Shown here in pieces: positions 35,578 through 44,836 of a DNA stretch of 64,000 bases. This DNA comes from Algoriphagus resistens (GTDB lineage Bacteria > Bacteroidota > Bacteroidia > Cytophagales > Cyclobacteriaceae): NCBI RefSeq assembly GCF_001442615.1, contig NZ_LMXN01000003.1, forward strand, positions 434,001-498,000. Reading direction: 5' to 3'. The notes below the pieces were generated by a model, which saw only the letters and a program-made list of their open reading frames with translations, searched no databases and was not told the DNA's origin. Positions within the stretch are counted from its first letter, which is position 1, and the number at the start of each line of letters is the position of its first letter. The translations under genes and the position numbers were made by a program.

Positions 35578-37668
35578 TTATTCAATCCATACAGGCTGAG
35601 TGAATGCACCATTGGCAGCCACATCCCAGACTTCTAACCGTACCCATTTTTTACCTTTCAAATCTACCTTGAACTGAAAGTCTTGCTTACCAAAAGATTG
35701 CGTATCATTCAGATCAATTTTCTTTCGGAAAACCTCTTCCCCATCTCCATAGATGATCTCGGCATAGTTCAGAGGAAATGTCCAATCAATAGTTACTTTA
35801 ACATCAGCTGTGGAATTTCCCATGGATTTGAGCGTTTCTCCACTGCTTTTCCCATTCACTGTAAATAAAGGCATCAAAATTTCACCAGTCCCTGAGAAAA
35901 ATTTGCCTGTTTGCATCGCATCCAATACACTTTGCCATCCATCTTCAAATTTTGGAAGCTTGTCAAGCTGTAGGTAGTTGATATTCATGGGGCCATAAAT
36001 CTCATAATCTGGCTCCAGTTTAAATAGGTCGGCTTCCGCAATTACATATTTTCGTTCGCCCCAGTTAGCCATATCATCCATCAGATCCAGTACTCTTCTT
36101 CCCATACTTGGCAGAGATAGGTCCGCGGGGATTACCTTCCAGGCTGCCCCGTTGAAAGTATTGGAGTGAAAGAATTCCTCCTCTTTATACTTATCTGGAT
36201 ATCCTGTAGAACCTTTTGTACGGGCATGGGCAGTCCAAGCTAGACCATTTTCAGCTTCTAGAAGCTGAAGCATTTCATCTTTGTTCCCTACCCGGTATAC
36301 TTTGCCATATTCTTCTGTCTCTTCCACAAATGGTTGCCCTTCATCTCTTGACATTATCCAATAAACCGGTTTTGGAAACATATTCATCCAGTGCCCACCA
36401 TAATGCACATTTGGCTCCTCTCCTGGAATCATCAGGAAGTCTCCAGTGGATAAGCGAGCGCTTTCCTCAAACATCAATTTCAATTCTGGCAATCTCCTCG
36501 GCCCTGAATCGCGTGGATTCCCAGCGAGATGATATTCACCCAAATGCATAATATTTACACCCATACCTCGCAAAGCTTTCACATGTCCAGGGATAGAAGG
36601 AATAGGCTTATGAGTCAAAATATCATCCATGTGCTCGGTATGAAAATGACTGGCCATCGTGCGGTATCCATCCAATGGCTTGTATTGATCAGCATGGGTG
36701 TATGCTTTTACATCCTCGAGAATCTGCCCGTCCTTGGAGCTGGATAAGAGCACAAAGAAATTCAGTCGCTGATTGGTATGAGGAGGAGCATTGAACCAGG
36801 GGACGTGACGGTTGTCACCCATCAGATCTTGCCTGATTCCCATTCCAAATCCTTCAGTCATATTTCTATAGTTGCTTCCAAACCATACATAGTTCAGGTT
36901 GTAGGCATTGTCCAATGGATAAAAATATTGGTGCGGTGCCGGAAATACTGCTATACTGCCTCCTTCACTTTCGCCTATGATTGTGCGGTATTTCACAGCA
37001 AGATTTGCAGCAGCTTGATCCACACCGGTATTTTGGGAAGACTGCAGGTAGCCATCTGTGTCAGACCAAAATACCTCTTCCCAGGACTTTTCTTTACCTA
37101 CCAAACCGGCATCATAAATAATTGCCTTGGCATCTTCTGCGGTATTCATCACGGCAGCTATGTTCATCAGGGAACTGCCATGATAAAGGGTGATTTCCAG
37201 CCAGCCGTTAAAATTTCCAGCTTGCATAGAATCAATCCGGATGATAGTCCGTTGGCCATGACTTGTTACTTTAGCACCCTTTTTCTCTAACGAAACATTG
37301 AAAGCTTCAGAGGGTTTGTAGGCGGTTCGGTCAAAAAATATATTCCACCCACTTTCCTTGCTTAGATCCCGTTGGCCTACAGTCAGTAAAAAATGCGGAT
37401 TAACCCGCTTTACAATAGCTGTCTTACCTTTATTATCCTCAATCTGCAATGCGGAGAAAAGGGGGCTTCCTTCGCTCATATCCAAGTTTAAAATACCTTT
37501 TTTCCCATTTCCAGCTGGCCAGGATAAAATGATGTTCTCATTTTGCTCGGTAACGGTGGCTCCATTTTTAGTGGAAAAATCATCCAGATCGACTTTATTT
37601 TGGGCATAAATTTGTTGAACGAGCGCGATCAGGCAAAAACTTAAAAGTAAATTTTTAGGTAATTTCAT
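35578..37668 (-). CDS. Secreted PHP-like metal-dependent protein of unknown function
   Basis: A 696-residue exported protein (signal LLLSFCLIALVQQIYAQ). The first 330 residues look like a beta-rich domain resembling carbohydrate-active accessory folds. From about residue 338 there is a possible PHP-type metal site: H341-F-H343-T-E-H346, followed by LGEYHLAG, PGEEPNVHYGG and H481 in WTAHARTKG. The last 120 residues are again beta-rich. The His pattern and order suggest a PHP/CehA-like hydrolase, but this is inference from motifs. It lies 12 bp downstream of an endo-arabinanase-like gene and upstream of GH127, so it may act on a polymer or decoration in the same pathway. No enzyme class can be assigned. 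Confidence 0.6.
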   Translation of the reverse strand: MKLPKNLLLSFCLIALVQQIYAQNKVDLDDFSTKNGATVTEQNENIILSWPAGNGKKGILNLDMSEGSPLFSALQIEDNKGKTAIVKRVNPHFLLTVGQRDLSKESGWNIFFDRTAYKPSEAFNVSLEKKGAKVTSHGQRTIIRIDSMQAGNFNGWLEITLYHGSSLMNIAAVMNTAEDAKAIIYDAGLVGKEKSWEEVFWSDTDGYLQSSQNTGVDQAAANLAVKYRTIIGESEGGSIAVFPAPHQYFYPLDNAYNLNYVWFGSNYRNMTEGFGMGIRQDLMGDNRHVPWFNAPPHTNQRLNFFVLLSSSKDGQILEDVKAYTHADQYKPLDGYRTMASHFHTEHMDDILTHKPIPSIPGHVKALRGMGVNIMHLGEYHLAGNPRDSGPRRLPELKLMFEESARLSTGDFLMIPGEEPNVHYGGHWMNMFPKPVYWIMSRDEGQPFVEETEEYGKVYRVGNKDEMLQLLEAENGLAWTAHARTKGSTGYPDKYKEEEFFHSNTFNGAAWKVIPADLSLPSMGRRVLDLMDDMANWGERKYVIAEADLFKLEPDYEIYGPMNINYLQLDKLPKFEDGWQSVLDAMQTGKFFSGTGEILMPLFTVNGKSSGETLKSMGNSTADVKVTIDWTFPLNYAEIIYGDGEEVFRKKIDLNDTQSFGKQDFQFKVDLKGKKWVRLEVWDVAANGAFTQPVWIE

Positions 37669-37680
37669 TGGGTTGGGTTG

Positions 37681-38724
37681 TTAGAATATGGGTGCGTGTT
37701 GTTTACTTGTACTTGGCTCGTGCCCGGCTATACTAGGCCATCCATCTGCCCAAAGAATTTTGTCCAGAAGAAGCACACGGCGATTTGTGCCATTATTTAG
37801 TTTCGGTTTTTCTTTGGACATGCCGTGATAAAGGAGCCAACTTTGACCTTTCTTATCTCGTACGATTTCAGCATTATGCCCAGGACCTGCGTAGCCACTT
37901 TTGTTTCTATTCGTGCCAACCACTAAAGTGCCGGCGTTTGTGTTTAGCATATTGTTACCCTTTTTGTCAAAATAGGGGCCTTGCAAATTTTCAGATCTTC
38001 CTACCAAAACTTTATAGGTGCTATTTGCTCCTTCGCAGCAAGTACCTGCGGAACCAAATAAGTAAAAATATCCATCTTTTTGGAATATATAGGCAGCTTC
38101 AAGATGATCGCCTGCAAGTTGAATTTTTTCTCCTGTTGGCTTTTTACCGTCAGCTGTCAGTTCTGTCAGATACAATCCATGAAAGCTTCCCCAGATAAGA
38201 AATTTCTTATGGTTTTCTTCGATATAAAACGGGTCTATAGAATTAGGAACCCCAATCTCCTCTGAATCAAACACCTTCCCCTGATCAACAAAAGGTCCTT
38301 CTGGGGAATCAGCGATTGCTAATCCGATTCCCGGATTTGGATCTCCCCAAGTCGAAAAGGAGTAATACATGAAAAACTGCTCACCTACTTGCGTGACATC
38401 TGGGGCCCAAATACCCCCACGGTCTTTCCAGGTTGGTTTTTTGGCCATCGAATTACCCACCAATTCCCAGTTGACAAGATCTTCAGACCTGATCACGGGG
38501 ACCAAATGGTATCCGCCCTCTTCTCCCCAATTATCTTCGGTACCATACGCATAGAATTGTTCGCCAACCTTTACCACAGTCGGATCTGCCAATACCGGTT
38601 CAAAGACCGGGTTGGTGTAGGTTAGCGTATCTCCTGCCTCCGGGATCATAGCAGTGGTCACTTCGCTAGCTGGATTATAATTACAAGCTAGGCTTAGTAG
38701 AACAATGGCGAGGGTAAAATTCAT
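37681..38724 (-). CDS. GH43 arabinan-active enzyme, lipoprotein
   Basis: A 347-residue beta-propeller glycosidase anchored by a lipobox (LLSLAC). Catalytic base is Asp47 in VLADPTVVKVG, the modulator Asp lies in PNSIDPFYIEE and the acid Glu in GDHLEAAYIF. Short GH43 proteins of this form, without an extra C-terminal domain, are often endo-1,5-alpha-L-arabinanases or arabinofuranosidases. A CC pair (GTCCEG) matches another seen in the GH43 at 31686. The in-frame region extends to 38832, but ATG 38724 gives the lipoprotein signal. It heads the minus-strand carbohydrate run. Confidence 0.9.
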   Translation of the reverse strand: MNFTLAIVLLSLACNYNPASEVTTAMIPEAGDTLTYTNPVFEPVLADPTVVKVGEQFYAYGTEDNWGEEGGYHLVPVIRSEDLVNWELVGNSMAKKPTWKDRGGIWAPDVTQVGEQFFMYYSFSTWGDPNPGIGLAIADSPEGPFVDQGKVFDSEEIGVPNSIDPFYIEENHKKFLIWGSFHGLYLTELTADGKKPTGEKIQLAGDHLEAAYIFQKDGYFYLFGSAGTCCEGANSTYKVLVGRSENLQGPYFDKKGNNMLNTNAGTLVVGTNRNKSGYAGPGHNAEIVRDKKGQSWLLYHGMSKEKPKLNNGTNRRVLLLDKILWADGWPSIAGHEPSTSKQHAPIF

Positions 38725-39051
38725 AGTAGAAGAATTTTTATATACCAATAATATAAGAAAAAAAGGAGGGGGGTATATATCTGGCGGGAGAGTCTGAAAA
38801 GTTGACGATATAATGACATTTATCAGCTCCATAGCGTAATGGAGGCTGGTTATATCGGAATAGGTATGACAAAATGGAACTTATTGTTTGTTCCGATTTC
38901 TTCAAAGGGAGCGTCTACTTTCAAAGGTTGACATGCTTTGTTTCTCCTATTTTTTAAGTTTGTGCTTTGTGTCGGCATGGGATAGAGCCCAACCTTAATT
39001 CCAGTGTCAGTCGTGACCCCGGCATTTTACGCCTGATCTACCCAAGTATAT
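38725..39051. other. Intergenic region upstream of the arabinoside locus
   Basis: 327 bp without a convincing gene. It should contain the promoter of the minus-strand carbohydrate run. It has A/T-rich tracts (TATATACC, TTTTTTTTCTTATATTATTGG on the minus strand) but no clear TAnnTTTG or palindromic operator that I can support. Confidence 0.5.
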
Positions 39052-41952
39052 TTAATTGGTCACACTATTCCCCACCCGGGCAAACTCCAACAAAAAACTC
39101 TTTTCATCAACTTGAAAATCTTCCATTTCTCCTTCTGTCACCAGAATTTTCTGCCACGTTGTTGTCGGAAACAGCAGTTCCTTCTCTCCATTTTTCAAGG
39201 AATAAATGACTGGAATAGTTAGTGGACCTAAGTCAATATTCAACCGGTAATTTGCATAGAAACCACCCTCAGTCTGTTCAAGGAAGTACTCCAATTTTGG
39301 GAGACTGACCTCATTCAGGTAATAATCGAAGAATAGGGTAAAATCCTTTCCAGAACGCTCATTGAGAAGGTTGAGAACGTCCGAAGTATCAATGACCTGG
39401 TACTTGAATTTGCTTTGGATTTCCTTCAGAAAAGCAAACCAGACTCCATCATTAGCCACAATTTTGCGAATGGAATTTAGAAAGTGTGCGCCTTTGTCAT
39501 ACATCGACCAGAGGTCGTAATGAACATGATTTACGCCAAACTTTCCTATGATAGGGCTATTCTCTCCCTCCTTCGGCCATATAGAATTGATGTAAATTTG
39601 ACCGGACTCGTAGCCAAAGCGATCCTCAATAAAAAGCACTTCAGAATAGGTTGCAAAGGCTTCATGAATCCAAAGCTCTGCATTGTCCCCACAGCTCACG
39701 CTGTTTCCCCACCATTCATGGGCAAATTCATGGAGTAGAATCTGTGAAGGAATCCAGCTTTTTTCAAAATCCTCATCAGTAAACTTACTCCAGTCTTTCT
39801 CCTCCTGTCGAAAAAACTCGGTACCCAAAGCCACCGCACTCTGATGCTCCATTGGGTGGGGAGTTTCTAGAAATTTAATCCCATCACGTGGAAATGGATA
39901 TGCGCCAAAATACTTTTCATACGTTTCCAAAACAGGCACAATGAAATCGCTCTTGACTTCGGTGATTTCCTGATGGCCTTTCAGGAAGTGATATTCCACG
40001 TCCAGTTCACCTTCCAGCGAAGAAACCAGTTTCGTCACAGTCTCATAGTTCCCTATGTTCAGGATCATGTTGTAGTTGTTGATAGGGTAACTCACAGTCC
40101 ATGTGGAGCGGGTTTTCCCGTTTCCCAAACTTAGGGTTTCGATTTTTCTTCCGTTGGAAATGGCTTTCAGGTCTGAAGGAAAAGTAACGCTGATCCGTGC
40201 AGAATCAGGCTCATCTGACAGATGGTCCTTGTTTGGCCACCAGCCACTTGCCCCATATCCTTGACAAATTGCTTGAATAAATGGATTACCTTCCTCGTCC
40301 TTAATCCACAGAAAAGAAGCATACATAGGAGTCATCGGATCGTAGTCCAAGGGTCTCCCACGGAAATACACATGGACTTCCTCAGTGGATTCTACCTTCA
40401 ACACCTCCGGAAAATCTATGTAAACCGCATCATGTTCCCTGGAAAAAGAAAGGGATTGGGATCGGTGCACAATGCTGTCAATGTCCATTTTAGAATATAG
40501 ATCCAGCTGGATCCTATCCTTAGGTTCGATCACCCTGAATCTCACCAAACTGCTCCCGGTGATGAGCTCTTCCTCCGTGAAAACCTCCACATCCAGGTGA
40601 TAAAATTCCACATCAAAAGCCGTCCGGATCGGAGTCAAGGTTCCTTTCAGCGTATCGAATTTTGAAAAGACATAAGGCTTGGTTTCCATTTCGGGAGATT
40701 TGAATCCGTACATTTTTTCGTCCATTTCTACCCCTCTACTACTATCAAAATCCCTCCAAAAATCAGCACGGTAATTTTTCTCAAAATACGAATTGGCCTG
40801 ACCTACATCATGGGGTAAGAAAACAATGTCTTGGCCTTTCGGCATCCCCGATTCATATTCGGTTTTGTAGTGAAGGGTTTGCACCAAGGGCACATGATCC
40901 ATCCCCCTTTTCTTGCTTGTGACTACAAAATGTTTGCTGGAATTGACCTCATCAAAAATCCATTTCCCGTCTTTATATCGGTATTGGATCACCTCTCTCC
41001 ATTCCCCTTCATTGTAGTGAAATCTATATAAATTCGTCACCACTTGATAGCCGAATTCGTTGGTGAGATCCTTGAAAAGCTTGGGGCTGGACCGGAAGTC
41101 AACTTTCACAAATGCCAGCGTCTCCTGATCCAGGTAGATGTGTCCCAACCATACCCCATATTTCTTTTTTTTAATGGGGAATATTCTGATTTTGTAAGTG
41201 GGTCGGCCATCGAGGATGACCGGATCTTCCAACTCATAGGTGTAGCTACTGACAAACTCCCTCATCTGCCAGTTCGAAGTAAAATCCCTCGCCAGATCCC
41301 GGTTCAATAGCAGATAGGAATTGAGCTCCCAAGGCGTCAGCAGCATGATTTTCCAGTCGTCAAATTCTGAAGGCTTGGTTCGGACTTCACGCACATGGAT
41401 CGAATCACTGACCAGATCCTGTTGCTCATTATGCATCGCGTAAGGAGGCTTGATGAGATCGATGAATGCCTCGGTATATCTGAGATTTTTCCCGTCCAGC
41501 AGCGTGAAATTTTTAAAATAGCCCTGAAGGAAAGCGCTGTCTGTGCCGTAGTTTTCAAGAATCCGACGGCCAGCTTCCCGGATAAGTTCGGTTGGATCCT
41601 CAGGCTTTATTTCCACTCCATCGAGTTCCAAAAACTCCTCCGTCAATTCCACTTTCACCACGCCAAGAGCTGGTGACCACACCATATATACAGTTTTGAA
41701 GCCCATGCAGGAAAAAATCACCGGAGTACCTGCTTGAATATTATTGGGCAGGGTGAGCTCAAAGTTTCCTTTTAGCCCCGCGATGGCTCCTTTATCCAAA
41801 TCCGGAAAATAGATATGTGCAAAAGGGACTTCTTCTTGAGTTGCGAGATTGACTACTTTTCCCCTGAAAACATGTTGCTGTGCAAAAATCTCCGTTGCGA
41901 TGCCAAGGCAGCAGAAAAGGAGGATGTGAAATTTCAGATAAAGTTGGTTCAT
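39052..41952 (-). CDS. M1-family aminopeptidase-like protein with N-terminal CarboxypepD_reg-like domain
   Basis: A 966-residue secreted protein with signal ending IATEIFAQ. Order: a carboxypeptidase-regulatory-like beta domain (about 27-105), a DUF5686-like stretch (about 120-340) and an M1 peptidase region. The zinc motif is complete: H741-E742-x2-H745 in LLHEFAHEWW and E764, 18 residues later, in LWIHEAFA. The usual GAMEN exopeptidase motif is replaced by HPMEHQS, as in some divergent M1 members, so exopeptidase activity is likely but not certain. The domain combination suggests cell-surface or periplasmic peptide processing. Stand-alone transcription unit. Confidence 0.88.
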   Translation of the reverse strand: MNQLYLKFHILLFCCLGIATEIFAQQHVFRGKVVNLATQEEVPFAHIYFPDLDKGAIAGLKGNFELTLPNNIQAGTPVIFSCMGFKTVYMVWSPALGVVKVELTEEFLELDGVEIKPEDPTELIREAGRRILENYGTDSAFLQGYFKNFTLLDGKNLRYTEAFIDLIKPPYAMHNEQQDLVSDSIHVREVRTKPSEFDDWKIMLLTPWELNSYLLLNRDLARDFTSNWQMREFVSSYTYELEDPVILDGRPTYKIRIFPIKKKKYGVWLGHIYLDQETLAFVKVDFRSSPKLFKDLTNEFGYQVVTNLYRFHYNEGEWREVIQYRYKDGKWIFDEVNSSKHFVVTSKKRGMDHVPLVQTLHYKTEYESGMPKGQDIVFLPHDVGQANSYFEKNYRADFWRDFDSSRGVEMDEKMYGFKSPEMETKPYVFSKFDTLKGTLTPIRTAFDVEFYHLDVEVFTEEELITGSSLVRFRVIEPKDRIQLDLYSKMDIDSIVHRSQSLSFSREHDAVYIDFPEVLKVESTEEVHVYFRGRPLDYDPMTPMYASFLWIKDEEGNPFIQAICQGYGASGWWPNKDHLSDEPDSARISVTFPSDLKAISNGRKIETLSLGNGKTRSTWTVSYPINNYNMILNIGNYETVTKLVSSLEGELDVEYHFLKGHQEITEVKSDFIVPVLETYEKYFGAYPFPRDGIKFLETPHPMEHQSAVALGTEFFRQEEKDWSKFTDEDFEKSWIPSQILLHEFAHEWWGNSVSCGDNAELWIHEAFATYSEVLFIEDRFGYESGQIYINSIWPKEGENSPIIGKFGVNHVHYDLWSMYDKGAHFLNSIRKIVANDGVWFAFLKEIQSKFKYQVIDTSDVLNLLNERSGKDFTLFFDYYLNEVSLPKLEYFLEQTEGGFYANYRLNIDLGPLTIPVIYSLKNGEKELLFPTTTWQKILVTEGEMEDFQVDEKSFLLEFARVGNSVTN

Positions 41953-42030
41953 TAGATTGAAGCTAAACAGTAGGATTCGTGCTTCAAAAAACGGGAATAC
42001 AAGCTAAGTGGCGAACATTTTTCATGCTCA

Positions 42031-42060
42031 AAACCTCTCAAATCCTGATTTGAGAGGTTT
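42031..42060 (-). terminator. Hairpin terminator after the AraC-type gene
   Basis: A 14-bp perfect stem (AAACCTCTCAAATC with GATTTGAGAGGTTT) and minimal loop, 11 bp beyond the stop of the minus-strand AraC-type gene. It is followed by TTTTGAG, a weak U-run. Confidence 0.7.
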
Positions 42061-42071
42061 CTTCCAATTTC

Positions 42072-43220
42072 TCAATTGTTTTGGGATAATTTTAGCCGGT
42101 TGGCAAAAACCTTTGGCGTCACTCCTTTCATCTTTTTGAAAGTCCTTTGGAAAGTGGCGGGAGAATTAAAACCGCATTGAGAAGCCAGTCCGATCAGTGT
42201 CAGCTTGCTGTTTTCTTCTTTTTGGATTTCGGTGCAAAATGCCTCGACACGAAATGAATTCACGAAATCATTGAAATTTGATCTTGCTTGTTGGTTGAGT
42301 GTGAGAGAAATCAACTTGGGAGCGATGCCCGTATGGCTTGCCAAAATAGCTAGGCTTAGTTCCGGATTTAGGTAGAGCTTGTCCACTTCCATTGCATGGG
42401 TGATCAGGCGGAGACTTTTAGCTGATTCACCATTTTGGGAAATTTCCGTCGAAGGCATTAAGTTTGGTTCAGGAAAGTGGATAGTTTTCAATTTAGAATA
42501 CCCTACTATCGCGATCCAGTAGAGAAAAATCACCAAGAAAATCTCCACGGGGTAATAGTATGACCAGTTGTATGGCCATTCCAGTACATAAGGCACCAAC
42601 AAGGTAGCCGTCCAAAGCACACCTAATAGGGTTTGAAAAACAAGCAGCTTTTTTACCCAGGACCTGATTTCCCGACTTCGGAGAACCGTCTTTCTATCTG
42701 TTCTTCTTTCTTCCTGATCACCTGAAAAATCCCGCAAAGCCAATCCGGTAAAAATCAGGAAAAAGAGCAAACTCCAAGGCTCACTGTAGCTTAGGTAAAG
42801 ATTCATCGTCCATTCCAGCCAATGCCTCATGTCAAAAATGCGCAATAGGTTGAACAGTGTAGCGATCCAACCTATTGTCAGCACCAAGAGCTGGAAAAAG
42901 AAGGGAGTGAAAAAAAGCGCTTTTTTTGCTTTGGAAACCTGGGTGTCTCTTAAATAAAGGGCATTGAAATAGAGGTAAAAAGAAGGCCCCAGTAAAAAGA
43001 TCGTCACAAATGGGTAAAAGTCAAAGAAAGAAAAATAGTCTTCCAATCCTGAACTCCAGTTGAAAGTTTCCAGGCCATTGTAAACCATGGCTACTATCAC
43101 CAGACCCAAGTAAAATGTTCCGGGGTGGCGCTTGGAAGTGAAAAGCACAACTGAAAAAATCAATCCCTGGATCGCACCGAAAAGAATCAGAATATTTATT
43201 AGGCTCAGATGAAGATTCAT
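42072..43220 (-). CDS. Membrane-anchored AraC-family transcriptional regulator
   Basis: A 382-residue protein with six to seven hydrophobic segments in the first 235 residues, followed by an AraC-type DNA-binding domain (about 275-380) ending in the signature GFNSPATFQRTFKKMKGVTPKVF. Such membrane AraC proteins in Bacteroidota sense envelope or small-molecule signals and act on nearby or distant genes. No target site was identified here. The start at 43220 gives an immediate first helix (SLINILILFGAIQGLIFSVVLF). It is transcribed alone and separated from radA by 136 bp. It could regulate the M1 peptidase gene, which is inference from location only. Confidence 0.88.
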   Translation of the reverse strand: MNLHLSLINILILFGAIQGLIFSVVLFTSKRHPGTFYLGLVIVAMVYNGLETFNWSSGLEDYFSFFDFYPFVTIFLLGPSFYLYFNALYLRDTQVSKAKKALFFTPFFFQLLVLTIGWIATLFNLLRIFDMRHWLEWTMNLYLSYSEPWSLLFFLIFTGLALRDFSGDQEERRTDRKTVLRSREIRSWVKKLLVFQTLLGVLWTATLLVPYVLEWPYNWSYYYPVEIFLVIFLYWIAIVGYSKLKTIHFPEPNLMPSTEISQNGESAKSLRLITHAMEVDKLYLNPELSLAILASHTGIAPKLISLTLNQQARSNFNDFVNSFRVEAFCTEIQKEENSKLTLIGLASQCGFNSPATFQRTFKKMKGVTPKVFANRLKLSQNN

Positions 43221-43356
43221 ACATTTATTGTTAATCTACTTCATTGAATACAGATCATATCCTTTTATTAGGACTAAGAATAGAACTTTGCCATTTTCGT
43301 TCGTATGATCATTCCTTGGTAAAAATACCGGTAATTGATAGGCAGCTATTACACAT

Positions 43357-44733
43357 TCATTGAAAAATCTTCTGATAAACCTCTTCCAGTTTACTTACAG
43401 CCATTACTTCAATTTTATATTTAGCTAGATCAAGTCCTTTGACGGCGTATTTTGAGACAATAATTTTTTTGAAGCCTAATTTCTCCGCCTCTGCGATACG
43501 GTTTTCAATTCGATGGACAGCACGTATTTCTCCTCCCAAACCAACTTCTGCGGCAAAGCAAATCTGCTCAGAAACCGGTGTATCTTCGTAGCTTGAAATC
43601 AAAGAAGCACAGACTGCCAGATCCAAAGCGGGGTCGTCCACTCTAAGACCTCCTGCGACATTCAGAAATACATCCTGCTGGCCAAGTCGCATTCCACCTC
43701 GCTTTTCCAAAACAGCCAACAACATATTGAGGCGCTTGGCATCGTGTCCTGTGCTACTTCGCTGGGGGGTTCCATAAGTAGCGGGACTTACCAGTGACTG
43801 GATTTCTATCAGCAGAGGACGGTTTCCCTCCATCATAGCCCCGATGGCCACACCGTTGAGTACTTCTTCCCGCTGGGTAAGGAGGATTTCAGAAGGATTG
43901 GCTACTGGCCGAAGACCTTCTACCCGCATCTCGTAGATTCCGAGTTCATGCGTGGATCCAAAGCGGTTTTTAGAAGTTCTCAAAATTCTATAGCTCATAT
44001 GTCTGTCTCCTTCAAACTGCAGAACTGTATCCACCATATGCTCCAAGACTTTTGGACCGGCGATAGATCCGTCTTTGGTGATATGCCCGATCAGAAAGAC
44101 AGGGGTTCCGGTTTCCTTTGCAAACTTCATTAATTCCGCAGTACATTCCCGTACCTGCGAAACTGAACCAGCGGCTGATTCTACATATTGAGAGGTTAAT
44201 GTCTGTATAGAATCTATAATCAGTAAATCAGGCTTGAGCGCTTCGATCTGCTGGAAAATCTGCTGGGTATTGGTCTCAGAAAGCACGTAGCATTCAGGAT
44301 TCTTTGCTTCCATCCGATCAGCCCGCATCTTAATCTGCGCCTCGCTTTCCTCTCCGGAGACGTATAGAATCTTTTTTCCTGTTAATATCAAGGCAATCTG
44401 AAGCATCAGTGTGGACTTACCGATTCCAGGTTCTCCACCGATCAGCACGAGCGAACCGGGTACAATTCCCCCTCCTAAAACCCGATCAAGTTCAGCATCA
44501 CCAGTAACATACCGTGGCTGTTCCTCGTAATTGACTTCCTGGATTTTCTTTGGAACACTGGCCTTTTTAGTGCCAGCGGTTGGAGACTTCCACGTTCCCT
44601 TGCCGGATTCTTCCTTCTGGATTACTTCTTCCACATAGGTATTCCATTCCCCGCAGGCAGGACATTTCCCCAACCATTTCGGGCTTTGAGCCCCACAGTT
44701 TTGACAGAAGAAAGTGGTTTTTATTTTGGCCAT
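43357..44733 (-). CDS. radA: RadA (Sms) DNA repair ATPase
   Basis: A RecA-like helicase that helps branch migration in recombinational repair. The N-terminal zinc finger is CQNCGAQSPKWLGKCPAC. Walker A is GGEPGIGKST and the RadA-specific KNRFGSTHELG motif is present. The C-terminal Lon-protease-like domain (about 285-458) lacks the active-site Ser-Lys pair, as usual. Length 458 is typical. The start is the first ATG before the zinc finger. It is followed by no clear terminator; the upstream polA gene is on the same strand, 103 bp away, so co-transcription is possible. Confidence 0.97.
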   Translation of the reverse strand: MAKIKTTFFCQNCGAQSPKWLGKCPACGEWNTYVEEVIQKEESGKGTWKSPTAGTKKASVPKKIQEVNYEEQPRYVTGDAELDRVLGGGIVPGSLVLIGGEPGIGKSTLMLQIALILTGKKILYVSGEESEAQIKMRADRMEAKNPECYVLSETNTQQIFQQIEALKPDLLIIDSIQTLTSQYVESAAGSVSQVRECTAELMKFAKETGTPVFLIGHITKDGSIAGPKVLEHMVDTVLQFEGDRHMSYRILRTSKNRFGSTHELGIYEMRVEGLRPVANPSEILLTQREEVLNGVAIGAMMEGNRPLLIEIQSLVSPATYGTPQRSSTGHDAKRLNMLLAVLEKRGGMRLGQQDVFLNVAGGLRVDDPALDLAVCASLISSYEDTPVSEQICFAAEVGLGGEIRAVHRIENRIAEAEKLGFKKIIVSKYAVKGLDLAKYKIEVMAVSKLEEVYQKIFQ

Positions 44734-44836
44734 TGGGGAGGTATGATATACGAATTAAGATTTATGAGATTGAGGAACTTCAGAAGTGAAACCGGATCGT
44801 GAATAATGAAGTACTACTTACGACTTACTATTAAAA

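Noticed and set aside
35578..38724. SusC/SusD genes for the carbohydrate locus
   Set aside because: Searched for TonB-dependent receptor and SusD-like sequences; none of the proteins has those features.
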